A stretch of DNA of 52,479 bases from Novosphingobium acidiphilum DSM 19966 (GTDB lineage Bacteria > Pseudomonadota > Alphaproteobacteria > Sphingomonadales > Sphingomonadaceae). The notes beneath the pieces were generated by a model. It was not told the DNA's origin and did not search any database. It saw only the letters and a program-made list of their open reading frames with translations. Each line of letters opens with the position of its first letter. The first letter of the stretch is position 1. The translations under genes were made by a program, and so were the position numbers. Location of the stretch: positions 1 to 52,479 of the forward strand of contig NZ_AUBA01000022.1 of NCBI RefSeq assembly GCF_000429005.1, given 5' to 3'. Below, piece after piece: positions 45,293 to 52,479 of this stretch.

Positions 45293-48043
45293 ATGAATCA
45301 GGGCATACGCGACAGGATCGAAGCACCGGCGGGGGGGGAACCGTCGGGCGTGCGGGCAAATGCCTATGCGCGCAGCCGGCCGCGTCGCGAACGCGGGGCG
45401 GGGTTTCCGCCCGACCAGGCCGGGGCGGGGTTCCTGTTCGGCGCATCGCATCACCGCAGCATGATCGCCCCCGAATGGTGGCAGATTGCGCTGCCGATGG
45501 GGTTGGGGCTGACCATTCTGGTCCTTGCCAACCAGGCCTTTGGCGATCTGCTGTCGCCGCTGGTGGCGGCGGCGGCGGCGCTGCTGTCGCTCAGCGCGCT
45601 GACGATCGGGCGGTTCGATCATTTCAGCCATGGCACGGGCAAACGCACTGCGATGGTCGGCATGATGATCGCCCTGCCCATGTTCGGCTATGGCTGGGGC
45701 ATCGCGCACTGGGCCCAATCGGGCCAGGTGCCGTGGCTGCAGGCGATGGCGGTGCTGGTCAGCATTGCCTTGCTCGCCACGATCATCCAGTCGGCGCGGC
45801 TGGCCGGACTGGTGTGCGGGCAGGTGGCGCTGTGGGCGGCGATCACGTGCGTGGTGTCGCCGCTGGGCGGCGTGCTGGCGCTGATCATCGGCGGCGCGAT
45901 CGGGGCCATGGCCTATGGCCGCCAGCGCGAGATTGATCTGGCCGAATACCGGCGTCTGCAGGACGAGGCGCGCGCACAGACCCGCGCGCAGGAAATCCTG
46001 GCCGATTATGAAGAGACCGGGCAGGGCTGGTTCTGGGAAACCGACCGCCGCGGCCTGATCCTGTATATTTCGGCGCCCGTCGCCGAACTGCTGGGGCGCA
46101 GCCCCGACGATCTTGAAGGCCGTCCGCTGACCGACCTGTTCCAGATCGAGGATCAGCACGCGGTTACCGCCGATGGCGGCCCGGCGTCGGGCAATCGCGG
46201 CGAGCGCACCTTGACCTTTCATCTGACCGCCCGGTCAAGCTTCAGCGATCTGGTGGTGCGCGCCGCGGTCAAGAACGAAGAACGCTGGTGGGCGATCACC
46301 GGCCGGCCGATCTATGACACGTTCGACAATTTCCAGGGGTTTCGCGGGTCCGGTGCCGATCTGACCGAGCGACGCCGCACGCAGGAGCATGTGTCGCGCC
46401 TGGCCCATTTCGATTCGCTGACCGGATTGTCCAACCGGTTTTTCATGTCGCAATCGCTCGAAAAGATCCTGATCGCGCCGCAAATGCGACAGCGCGCCTG
46501 CGCGGTGTTCCTGATCGATCTCGACCGGTTCAAACAGGTCAACGATACGCTGGGGCATCCCGCCGGCGACCAGTTGCTCAAACAGGTGGCACAGCGGCTT
46601 GAACGCGGGGTCGGTTCGGCCGGCCGGGTCGGCCGGCTGGGGGGTGACGAATTCCAGATCATCCTGCCCGGACGCATCGAACGGCCGATCCTGGCGCAGA
46701 TTGCCGCGCATATCATCGAAAGCCTGTCGCAATCGTACGACCTTGATGGCAGCCGGGTGATGATCGGCGCCTCGATCGGGATTGCGATCGCACCCGATGA
46801 CGGGGTGACCAGCGAAGCGCTGATCCGCAATGCCGATCTGGCGCTGTATGCGGCCAAGGATGCCGGGCGCGGGCGGTTCCATTTCTATGCGCCCGATCTG
46901 CACAGCGATGCCGAGGAACGGCGCCAGCTGGAAGAAGACTTGCGCGATGCCCTGGCGCATGGCCAGTTGCAGCTGTATTATCAGCCCGTGGTGCAGACCA
47001 CGACCGAGAAGATCACCGGGTTTGAAGCGTTGCTGCGCTGGAACCATCCGCAGCACGGTTTCATTTCGCCCGCCAAATTCATCCCGATTGCCGAAGACGC
47101 CGGGCTGATCGCACAGATCGGCGAATGGGCGCTGCGCCATGCGTGCAAGGATGTGGCAAACTGGCCGGGCAATGTGCGCGTGGCGGTCAATGTGTCCGCG
47201 TTACAATTTGCCAATCCCGCGCTGCCGGGCATTGTGACCAGCGCGCTGGCCTCGGCCGGGATCGATGCCGACCGGCTTGAACTGGAAATCACCGAAAGCG
47301 TGTTCATCAACGACGATGACGGCAACGAGGCGATGTTCCGCGCGCTCAAACGCATCGGCGTGCGGCTGGCGCTCGATGATTTCGGCACCGGCTATTCCTC
47401 GCTCGGCTATCTGAAAAAAGCGCCGTTCGACAAGATCAAGATCGACCAGTCGTTCGTGCGCGGCGCCACCCAGCCGGGCAGCCGCAACGGCGCGATCATC
47501 GCCTCGATCGTCAGCCTGGCCGAAGCGTTGAACATGGAAACCACCGCCGAAGGTGTCGAAACGCTGGATGAGCTCGATCTGGTGCGCCTGCTCGGGTGCA
47601 GCCATGTCCAGGGTTATATCTACGAACGGCCGCTGTCGGCACAGGCCGCCGCCGAACGGCTGGGCAGCGGGCTGGTGGCGATTGCCCGCGGGCCGCGCGC
47701 GGCGCGTGCGATGCGGCAATCGCTGCTGCGCCGGGTGTCGCTGGATCACGGCGGGCACCGCTATGACGTGACCGTGCGCAACATCAGCCAGACCGGCGCA
47801 CTGCTGGAAGGGCTGCGCAATGTGCCGGCGGGCACGGTGTTCCGCATCCACATGGCCGATGGTCACCTGGTCAGCGCCACCGCGCGCTGGTCCGAAGAGG
47901 ATCGCATGGGCATCGAATTTTCCGAGCCGCTGGAACTTGATGAAGAAGGGCGCATCGCGGTGATCAGCGCGCGCCGCACGCGCCGGGCGCCGGCCGCCGC
48001 AGCCGGGGTAACGCTCGACAGTGGCCAGCGCCGTACCGGGTAA
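45293..48043 (+). CDS. Membrane PAS-GGDEF-EAL-PilZ cyclic-di-GMP signalling protein
   Basis: The 916-aa protein combines several modules. About residues 60-205 contain hydrophobic segments (an unclassified membrane sensor), about 235-365 a PAS domain, about 375-535 a diguanylate cyclase with intact GGDEF (450-454), about 560-805 an EAL phosphodiesterase with intact EALLRW (578-583), ITESVF, LDDFGTGYSSL and TTAEGVET, and about 810-900 a PilZ domain (NISQTG at 830). The inhibitory RxxD before GGDEF is absent (GSAG). Both catalytic sites look intact, and PilZ would give product feedback. Single gene; no partner nearby. Confidence 0.93.
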   Translation: MNQGIRDRIEAPAGGEPSGVRANAYARSRPRRERGAGFPPDQAGAGFLFGASHHRSMIAPEWWQIALPMGLGLTILVLANQAFGDLLSPLVAAAAALLSLSALTIGRFDHFSHGTGKRTAMVGMMIALPMFGYGWGIAHWAQSGQVPWLQAMAVLVSIALLATIIQSARLAGLVCGQVALWAAITCVVSPLGGVLALIIGGAIGAMAYGRQREIDLAEYRRLQDEARAQTRAQEILADYEETGQGWFWETDRRGLILYISAPVAELLGRSPDDLEGRPLTDLFQIEDQHAVTADGGPASGNRGERTLTFHLTARSSFSDLVVRAAVKNEERWWAITGRPIYDTFDNFQGFRGSGADLTERRRTQEHVSRLAHFDSLTGLSNRFFMSQSLEKILIAPQMRQRACAVFLIDLDRFKQVNDTLGHPAGDQLLKQVAQRLERGVGSAGRVGRLGGDEFQIILPGRIERPILAQIAAHIIESLSQSYDLDGSRVMIGASIGIAIAPDDGVTSEALIRNADLALYAAKDAGRGRFHFYAPDLHSDAEERRQLEEDLRDALAHGQLQLYYQPVVQTTTEKITGFEALLRWNHPQHGFISPAKFIPIAEDAGLIAQIGEWALRHACKDVANWPGNVRVAVNVSALQFANPALPGIVTSALASAGIDADRLELEITESVFINDDDGNEAMFRALKRIGVRLALDDFGTGYSSLGYLKKAPFDKIKIDQSFVRGATQPGSRNGAIIASIVSLAEALNMETTAEGVETLDELDLVRLLGCSHVQGYIYERPLSAQAAAERLGSGLVAIARGPRAARAMRQSLLRRVSLDHGGHRYDVTVRNISQTGALLEGLRNVPAGTVFRIHMADGHLVSATARWSEEDRMGIEFSEPLELDEEGRIAVISARRTRRAPAAAAGVTLDSGQRRTG

Positions 48044-48102
48044 TCGCACTTGCCTGTCGAGCCGGGATGACAGTTGCCCGACGCCCTGCTAACGGGGCGC
48101 GC

Positions 48103-49905
48103 ATGACCGAACTCGCGCTGATCCGCAATTTTTCCATCATTGCCCACATCGACCACGGCAAATCGACTTTGGCCGACCGCCTGATCCAGTTTACCGGAGG
48201 GCTGTCCGAACGCGAAATGTCGGCGCAGGTGCTCGACAACATGGATATCGAGCGCGAACGCGGCATCACGATCAAGGCGCAGACCGTGCGGCTGGATTAT
48301 CCAGCCAACGACGGCAAGACCTATCAGCTCAATCTGATGGACACGCCCGGCCACGTCGACTTTGCCTATGAAGTCAGCCGCAGCCTGGCCGCGTGCGAAG
48401 GCGCGCTGCTGGTGGTGGATGCGGCGCAAGGGGTCGAGGCGCAGACGCTTGCCAACGTGTATCAATCGATCGAACACGATCACGAAATCGTGCCGGTGAT
48501 CAACAAGATCGACCTGCCCGCCGCCGAACCCGAACGCGTCAAGGCGCAGATCGAAGACGTGATCGGGCTTGACGCCAGCCAGGCGGTGATGACCAGCGCC
48601 AAGGCGGGGATCGGCATTGCCGAAGTGCTGGAAGCGATCGTGACCCGCATCCCCCCGCCAAAGGGCGATCGCAATGCCCCGTTGAAGGCCATGCTGGTCG
48701 ACAGCTGGTACGATCCATACCTTGGCGTGGTCATCCTGGTGCGCATCATCGACGGCGTGATCCGCAAGGGGTTGCAGGTGCGTTTCATGGCGGGCGACAC
48801 CGAACACCTGATCGATCGGGTGGGCTGCATGCGGCCCAAGATCGAACAGCTGCCCGAACTGGGGCCCGGCGAAATCGGGTTTATCACCGCCCAGATCAAA
48901 GAGGTGGCACAGGCCCGCGTGGGCGACACGATCACCACGGTCAAAGGCGGTGCGGTGCACGCATTGCCCGGCTTTAAAGAAGTGCAACCGGTGGTGTTCT
49001 GCGGGCTGTTTCCGACCGATGCCGCCGATTTTGAAAAGCTGCGCGATTCGATCGGCAAATTGCGGCTGAACGACGCCAGCTTCAGCTTTGAAATGGAAAC
49101 CAGCGCGGCGCTTGGCTTTGGCTATCGCTGCGGGTTCCTTGGCCTGCTGCACCTGGAAATCATCCAGGAACGGCTGAGCCGCGAATACGATCTGGATCTG
49201 ATCACCACCGCGCCCAGCGTGGTCTATCGCCTGTCGATGACCGACGGCAGCGAAGTGACGCTGCACAACCCGTCGGACATGCCCGACCCGGTGAAGATCG
49301 ACACGATGTTCGAACCGTGGATCAAGGCAACGATCTATACCCCCGATGAATACCTGGGCTCGATCCTGAAGCTGTGCCAGGACCGGCGCGGCATCCAGAC
49401 CGGGCTGACCTATGTGGGCGGCCGCGCGCAGGTGAATTACGAATTGCCGCTGAACGAAGTGGTGTTCGATTTCTATGACCGGCTGAAATCGATCAGCCGC
49501 GGCTATGCCAGTTTCGATTACGAACAGATCGGCCTGCGCGAAGGCGATCTGGTCAAGATGAACATCCTGGTCAACAACGAACCGGTCGACGCGCTGAGCA
49601 TGATCGTCCACCGCAGCCAGGCCGATGCCCGCGGCCGCGGCCTGGTCGAACGGCTGAAAGACCTGATCCCCCGCCACCTGTTCAAGATCCCGATCCAGGC
49701 CGCGATCGGCGCCAAGGTGATCGCGCGCGAAACGATCGCCGCGATGCGCAAGGACGTGACCGCCAAATGCTATGGCGGCGACATCAGCCGCAAGAAAAAG
49801 CTGCTCGACAAGCAGAAAGAGGGCAAGAAACGCATGCGCGAATACGGCAGCGTGCAGATCCCCCAGGAAGCCTTCATCGCGGCGCTGCGCATGGGCGAAG
49901 AATAG
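48103..49905 (+). CDS. lepA: Translation factor LepA (EF4)
   Basis: LepA is a ribosome-associated GTPase resembling EF-G. The 600-aa protein begins LALIRNFSIIAHIDHGKSTLAD (G1), with ERERGITIKAQTVR, DTPGHVDF (G3), NKID (G4), and the C-terminal unique domain including DLIPRHLFKIPIQAAIGAKV and a basic KKKLLDKQKEGKKRM. The ATG at 48103 is the family start. It ends at 49905, before the AT-rich accessory segment. Confidence 0.97.
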   Translation: MTELALIRNFSIIAHIDHGKSTLADRLIQFTGGLSEREMSAQVLDNMDIERERGITIKAQTVRLDYPANDGKTYQLNLMDTPGHVDFAYEVSRSLAACEGALLVVDAAQGVEAQTLANVYQSIEHDHEIVPVINKIDLPAAEPERVKAQIEDVIGLDASQAVMTSAKAGIGIAEVLEAIVTRIPPPKGDRNAPLKAMLVDSWYDPYLGVVILVRIIDGVIRKGLQVRFMAGDTEHLIDRVGCMRPKIEQLPELGPGEIGFITAQIKEVAQARVGDTITTVKGGAVHALPGFKEVQPVVFCGLFPTDAADFEKLRDSIGKLRLNDASFSFEMETSAALGFGYRCGFLGLLHLEIIQERLSREYDLDLITTAPSVVYRLSMTDGSEVTLHNPSDMPDPVKIDTMFEPWIKATIYTPDEYLGSILKLCQDRRGIQTGLTYVGGRAQVNYELPLNEVVFDFYDRLKSISRGYASFDYEQIGLREGDLVKMNILVNNEPVDALSMIVHRSQADARGRGLVERLKDLIPRHLFKIPIQAAIGAKVIARETIAAMRKDVTAKCYGGDISRKKKLLDKQKEGKKRMREYGSVQIPQEAFIAALRMGEE

Positions 49906-50167
49906 GTATTGCCCGGCAGTTCTCTCCGCAACGGGGAAGCGTCCGAAGTGCGGTGGAGGGGCAATGAGGCCGGGCGCGGTGCCAGATCGTACACTGCAGT
50001 CCGCGATGACGAGATGTCGGTGACGTAAAACGCCCAATTCTAGTTGTTAAGCTTTCCGGAGTTTCGCACCCTCAAGCCCGTCGCTCGCCGGCATGCAGGT
50101 GTAGCCCAACAGTGGGCTCGAGCATCTATTTCGTATACTGTACTCGGAATTCCCAAACAACGCGGAC

Positions 50168-50196
50168 CGAAACCTAAAGAAATTTAGGGGTTTTCG
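50168..50196. repeat. Bulged palindrome, REP-like hairpin
   Basis: CCTAAA (50173-50178), loop GAAA (a GNRA tetraloop) and TTTAGG (50183-50188) form the inner stem. Outer CGAAA (50168-50172) and TTTCG (50192-50196) pair across a small bulge. The stem-bulge-stem shape is what REP elements mobilised by RAYT enzymes show. An alternative is a weak terminator, since TTTT follows the inner stem. Confidence 0.55.
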
Positions 50197-50201
50197 CACC
50201 T

Positions 50202-50230
50202 GTCACGGTAATTTCTGTCACGGTAATTTC
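50202..50230. repeat. Direct repeat pair left of the acyltransferase gene
   Basis: GTCACGGTAATTTC occurs at 50202-50215 and again at 50217-50230, separated by one T. Its complement (GAAATTACCGTGAC) resembles the GAATTACGGTGAC units to the right of the acyltransferase gene, with a base change and one extra base. The two sets therefore face each other. Confidence 0.75.
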
Positions 50231-50315
50231 GCATAGCCGGAGGCTACGCTACGCAGCCCCTTGCTTCACCCGCGCTCTCGCGCAACAACGAGGCAGAGGC
50301 TCTAATCGCAACTGG

Positions 50316-51395
50316 ATGAAGGTTGGGGGTCACGTCATGCCCTATCCGATATATGGACGTAATATTATGCCAAATCATCATGATTATTTACGGGATAATA
50401 TGGGCGATAGTTTTAATAAAGAAAACACTAGCGAATCGATAAGACTTGAGTGGATTGACAGTTCGCGTGGAATTGGCATAATCATAGTAGTTTTTGTTCA
50501 CGTTATGATGAATTTGCAAGATTCTAGAATTGTAAATGGCGGAGAATTTTATCAATTTGTAATTTTTATATTACGATCATTTCCTATGCAGGTATTTATG
50601 TTTTTGGCCGGCCTCTTTGTTAGGCCACGAATTGAGCGTGGTGTAGTGGCGTTTTTGAGGCCTATGGGGTTGACGCTTGTCTGGCCCTATTTGTTATGGG
50701 GCACGTTAATTTTGATTGCCGAGTGGCTGGGAAAAAATGTTCGCAATCCGGTAGATACCTCGGTCGTTGACATCACGCTGTTGTGGACACCCATTGCTTG
50801 GCTATGGTTTCTTTGGGCGTTGGTAGCCTATCACCTCATCGCCGCAATGATCGGCCGTTTTCCGCTGGTGATGATCGCACTTGGCCTGATAACATTGGTC
50901 GGCGACGCGCTCCTGTCACTGCCACCTTTTTGCCACCTACTAGCTCATTTATTTATTTTTTATGCGATTGCGGTCGCTTACGGGCCAATGCTTGTCCGAT
51001 ACACCGTCCCTAGTGTTATTGGAGCTGGAGCGGCGCTCCTGCTTATTCCGCTTTCTTGGTGGGCGAAGTCAGTAGAGCCTGATCCATTTTCGTTCGTAGC
51101 TACGGGAGCCGCTATATCCGGTACGATTGCGACGATTGCGGCGGCGCAGGCTTTTCGCTCAAACACAGTACTTAACTTTCTTGGGCGCCATTCTATGCCG
51201 ATCTACATAAGCCACATATTTTTCATCGCCGCTGCGAGGATCGCAATTTTGCGGATGATTGGTGTCTACGCGCCCTTCGTTCTGTTTCCGGTTTGTCTGG
51301 TATTCGGCTTTTGCGGGCCATTGTTCCTTTTTTGGGTCGCCGAACGCACAAATATGGTTGCAGTCGGCGGGTTTGGACGCCCGGTCCGCAGGTAA
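50316..51395 (+). CDS. Acyltransferase-3 family membrane protein, AT-rich, probably transferred
   Basis: The 359-aa protein has a hydrophilic N-terminus (about 1-45), then RLEWIDSSRGIGIIIVVFVH containing the family Arg, Asp and the catalytic His, and about nine further membrane segments. These enzymes O-acetylate or acylate sugars of exopolysaccharide, LPS or peptidoglycan in the membrane. Base composition and codons (many ATA, AAT, TTT) are clearly AT-rich in the first 400 bases, unlike all neighbours. Start is uncertain: ATGs at 50316, 50337, 50367 and 50400 are in frame, none with a convincing ribosome binding site. Confidence 0.85.
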   Translation: MKVGGHVMPYPIYGRNIMPNHHDYLRDNMGDSFNKENTSESIRLEWIDSSRGIGIIIVVFVHVMMNLQDSRIVNGGEFYQFVIFILRSFPMQVFMFLAGLFVRPRIERGVVAFLRPMGLTLVWPYLLWGTLILIAEWLGKNVRNPVDTSVVDITLLWTPIAWLWFLWALVAYHLIAAMIGRFPLVMIALGLITLVGDALLSLPPFCHLLAHLFIFYAIAVAYGPMLVRYTVPSVIGAGAALLLIPLSWWAKSVEPDPFSFVATGAAISGTIATIAAAQAFRSNTVLNFLGRHSMPIYISHIFFIAAARIAILRMIGVYAPFVLFPVCLVFGFCGPLFLFWVAERTNMVAVGGFGRPVRR

Positions 51396-51407
51396 TCAGT
51401 TCAACAC

Positions 51408-51488
51408 GAATTACGGTGACGAATTACGGTGACGCTGCACTTAATTGACATGTCGAATTACGGTGACGCTGCACTTAATTGACATGTC
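51408..51488. repeat. Tandem repeat: one 13-bp partial and two identical 34-bp units
   Basis: A 34-base unit starting GAATTACGGTGAC and ending TTGACATGTC occurs at 51421-51454 and again, identically, at 51455-51488. A partial copy (13 bases, GAATTACGGTGAC) abuts at 51408-51420. The array lies between the acyltransferase stop and the RAYT ribosome binding site. It is a strong candidate for the RAYT recognition sequence or its upstream promoter region. Confidence 0.9.
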
Positions 51489-51513
51489 GTTTCGCGCGTG
51501 AGAAGGTGCGTTC

Positions 51514-52179
51514 ATGGCGCGACTGGCTCGATATGTAATTCCTGGCATACCCCACCATGTGACGCAGCGCGGCAATGGGCGGCAGCAGACTTTCTTTACG
51601 GCAGAGGACTATGCGGCTTATCGTGATTTGCTGGCGGTGCAGTGCGCTGCGCACGGCGTTGCGATTTGGAGTTGGGTGCTGATGCCAAATCATGTGCATC
51701 TTGTGCTGGTTCCCGATCATGTTGATGCCTTGCGCGGTGCGTTGTCGAAAGTGCATCGCACTTATGCCGGCCGGATACATGCGCGCGAAAAGCGGACGGG
51801 ACATTTTTGGCGAGGGCGCTTTGGCTGTGTAGCGATGGATGAACCGCATCTACTGGCAGCGTTGCGCTATGTTGCGCTCAACCCTGTACGGGCGGGGATG
51901 GTTACCCGCGCGAATGACTGGCGCTGGTCGAGTGTGCACGCTTTGCTTGATCCCGAGTGTGGTGACGGCATGACAGATACTCGTCCTGTTCTGGACCGGG
52001 TTCCCAATTTTGCGGCGCTGCTGGCGTCGGGCGAGGATCAGGAGTTGTCCGATGCGCTGCGGCGATCAGAATCGGTCGGTCGTCCGTTGGGAACAAGCGC
52101 ATTCCTTGAACGTGTTGAAGCAATACTTGGACGCGATCCTACACCACAAAAACGTGGGCCAAAACCGAGGGATAATTAA
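51514..52179 (+). CDS. REP-associated tyrosine transposase (RAYT, Y1 HUH family)
   Basis: RAYTs are single-copy HUH-type nucleases that move REP/REPIN hairpins. The 221-aa protein has PGIPHHVTQRGNGRQQTFF at the N-terminus, the metal-binding HUH motif in MPNHVHLVLVP (His60, His62), KVHRTYAGRI, and the catalytic Tyr119 in RYVALNPVRAGMV followed by DWRWSSVHA. The C-terminus ends in basic QKRGPKPRDN. AGAAGG lies eight bases before the ATG. The neighbouring repeats upstream fit its expected association with REPs. All catalytic residues are present. Confidence 0.92.
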   Translation: MARLARYVIPGIPHHVTQRGNGRQQTFFTAEDYAAYRDLLAVQCAAHGVAIWSWVLMPNHVHLVLVPDHVDALRGALSKVHRTYAGRIHAREKRTGHFWRGRFGCVAMDEPHLLAALRYVALNPVRAGMVTRANDWRWSSVHALLDPECGDGMTDTRPVLDRVPNFAALLASGEDQELSDALRRSESVGRPLGTSAFLERVEAILGRDPTPQKRGPKPRDN

Positions 52180-52479
52180 GCCGACATTTCCCAGATGGCC
52201 CCCAAGAGAAGGCCGATTGAGGGCACGATTGCCGTATGGGATGGCATTGCGCAACCGGATTTTGGCGTGCTGGCGCTTTCAGCCGCTCCTTGACGCTCCA
52301 ATCTGGCAATAGGTCTGGTCGGCCCGCGCAAAAAGCGTGATTTTCACGGAAGCCGGACGCAACTTGCCTGTCGGTGCCGATGCAGGGCTCAGAGCTTGCG
52401 GTCAGCATTGGGTCGGTGCTCGACAACGCAGATCAGCGATGTTGGCAAGAATACGGCGGAATAGGTCGCGTGGCACCGC
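52180..52479. other. Terminal intergenic stretch, no gene supported
   Basis: Three hundred bases to the window edge. A 95-residue minus-strand frame (52139-52426) reads into the RAYT 3' end and has no recognised domain, signal peptide or ribosome binding site. No repeat matching the left flank is visible here. Confidence 0.5.

Larger units (their letters stand above)
49906..50315. other. Intergenic region at the boundary of the accessory segment
   Basis: The 410 bases between lepA and the acyltransferase gene hold no supported gene. Structures seen are a perfect hairpin AGCCCA-ACAG-TGGGCT (50103-50118), a palindrome with GAAA loop (50168-50196), a short direct repeat pair (50202-50230), and TAGCC-GGA-GGCTA just after it. 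Base composition shifts to AT-rich toward the right. Confidence 0.6.

Noticed and set aside
47863..50037. Minus-strand frame of about 720 residues opposite lepA
   Set aside because: Antisense shadow of lepA, His/Gln/Arg/Asp-rich.
51408..51488. CRISPR array
   Set aside because: The repeat units are directly abutting with no spacers, and no cas genes are present.
52139..52426. 95-residue minus-strand frame at the right edge
   Set aside because: No ribosome binding site, no recognised domain, and it runs antisense into the RAYT 3' end.

Overview
The window is GC-rich chromosomal DNA from an alphaproteobacterium, most likely a sphingomonad (Sphingomonadales; Novosphingobium-like is my best guess). 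The inference rests on gene content: an EipA/DUF1134 envelope protein, COQ9 and ATP12-type assembly factors, a GatCAB amidotransferase, and dense operons with ATGA/TGATG overlaps. No rRNA, CRISPR array or prophage is visible. One tRNA (Ser, anticodon GCT) is present.

Layout. 1-2.7 kb: an Asp/Asn beta-hydroxylase gene broken near the left edge, then a DUF2231 membrane protein coupled to a sorbosone-dehydrogenase-like lipoprotein. 2.7-5.2 kb: tRNA-Ser, eipA, an aromatic/aspartate aminotransferase. 5.2-9.3 kb (minus strand): a tight block SCO1 - YcgN-like - YgjP-like protease - unknown protein - ribD - ribE. 9.4-13.5 kb: secreted ankyrin protein, COQ9, feoA-feoB behind a perfect FNR-type box, ssb. 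13.6-19.7 kb (minus): a cyanide-insensitive-type cytochrome bd oxidase with a DUF2474 mini-subunit, and valS-queE. 19.8-23.3 kb: a lipid transport operon (STAS-MlaE, MlaF, MlaD, PqiC-type lipoprotein). 23.3-27.3 kb (minus): a translationally coupled chain crcB - rluC-like - paiB-like - gph-like - small membrane protein - atp12. 27.5-31.8 kb: rpsU, an FKBP isomerase, gatC-gatA-gatB. 31.9-37.2 kb: a two-domain M16 peptidase and a divergent pair (Mpl/MurC-like Mur ligase, LD-carboxypeptidase) that looks like muropeptide recycling. 37.2-40.8 kb: fabD, fabG, a small secreted protein, dnaN. 40.9-49.9 kb: a soluble globin-coupled chemoreceptor, a D-aminoacylase-like amidohydrolase, a PhaZ-like hydrolase, a PAS-GGDEF-EAL-PilZ cyclic-di-GMP protein, lepA.

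The last 2.5 kb (about 49.9-52.5 kb) differs from the rest. An AT-rich acyltransferase-3 gene lies between two sets of short repeats in opposite orientation. To its right is a REP-associated tyrosine transposase (RAYT) with a perfect tandem 34-bp repeat just upstream. This is the only clear accessory or mobile region and the most interesting part of the window.

Two functional themes recur. Low-oxygen and metal physiology is represented by feoAB with an FNR box, the bd oxidase, SCO1 and the globin sensor. Envelope maintenance is represented by eipA, the Mla-type system, the recycling pair and the M16 peptidase. Non-coding structures of note are an orphan terminator-like hairpin in front of rpsU and a perfect 18-bp-arm palindrome between gatB and the M16 gene.
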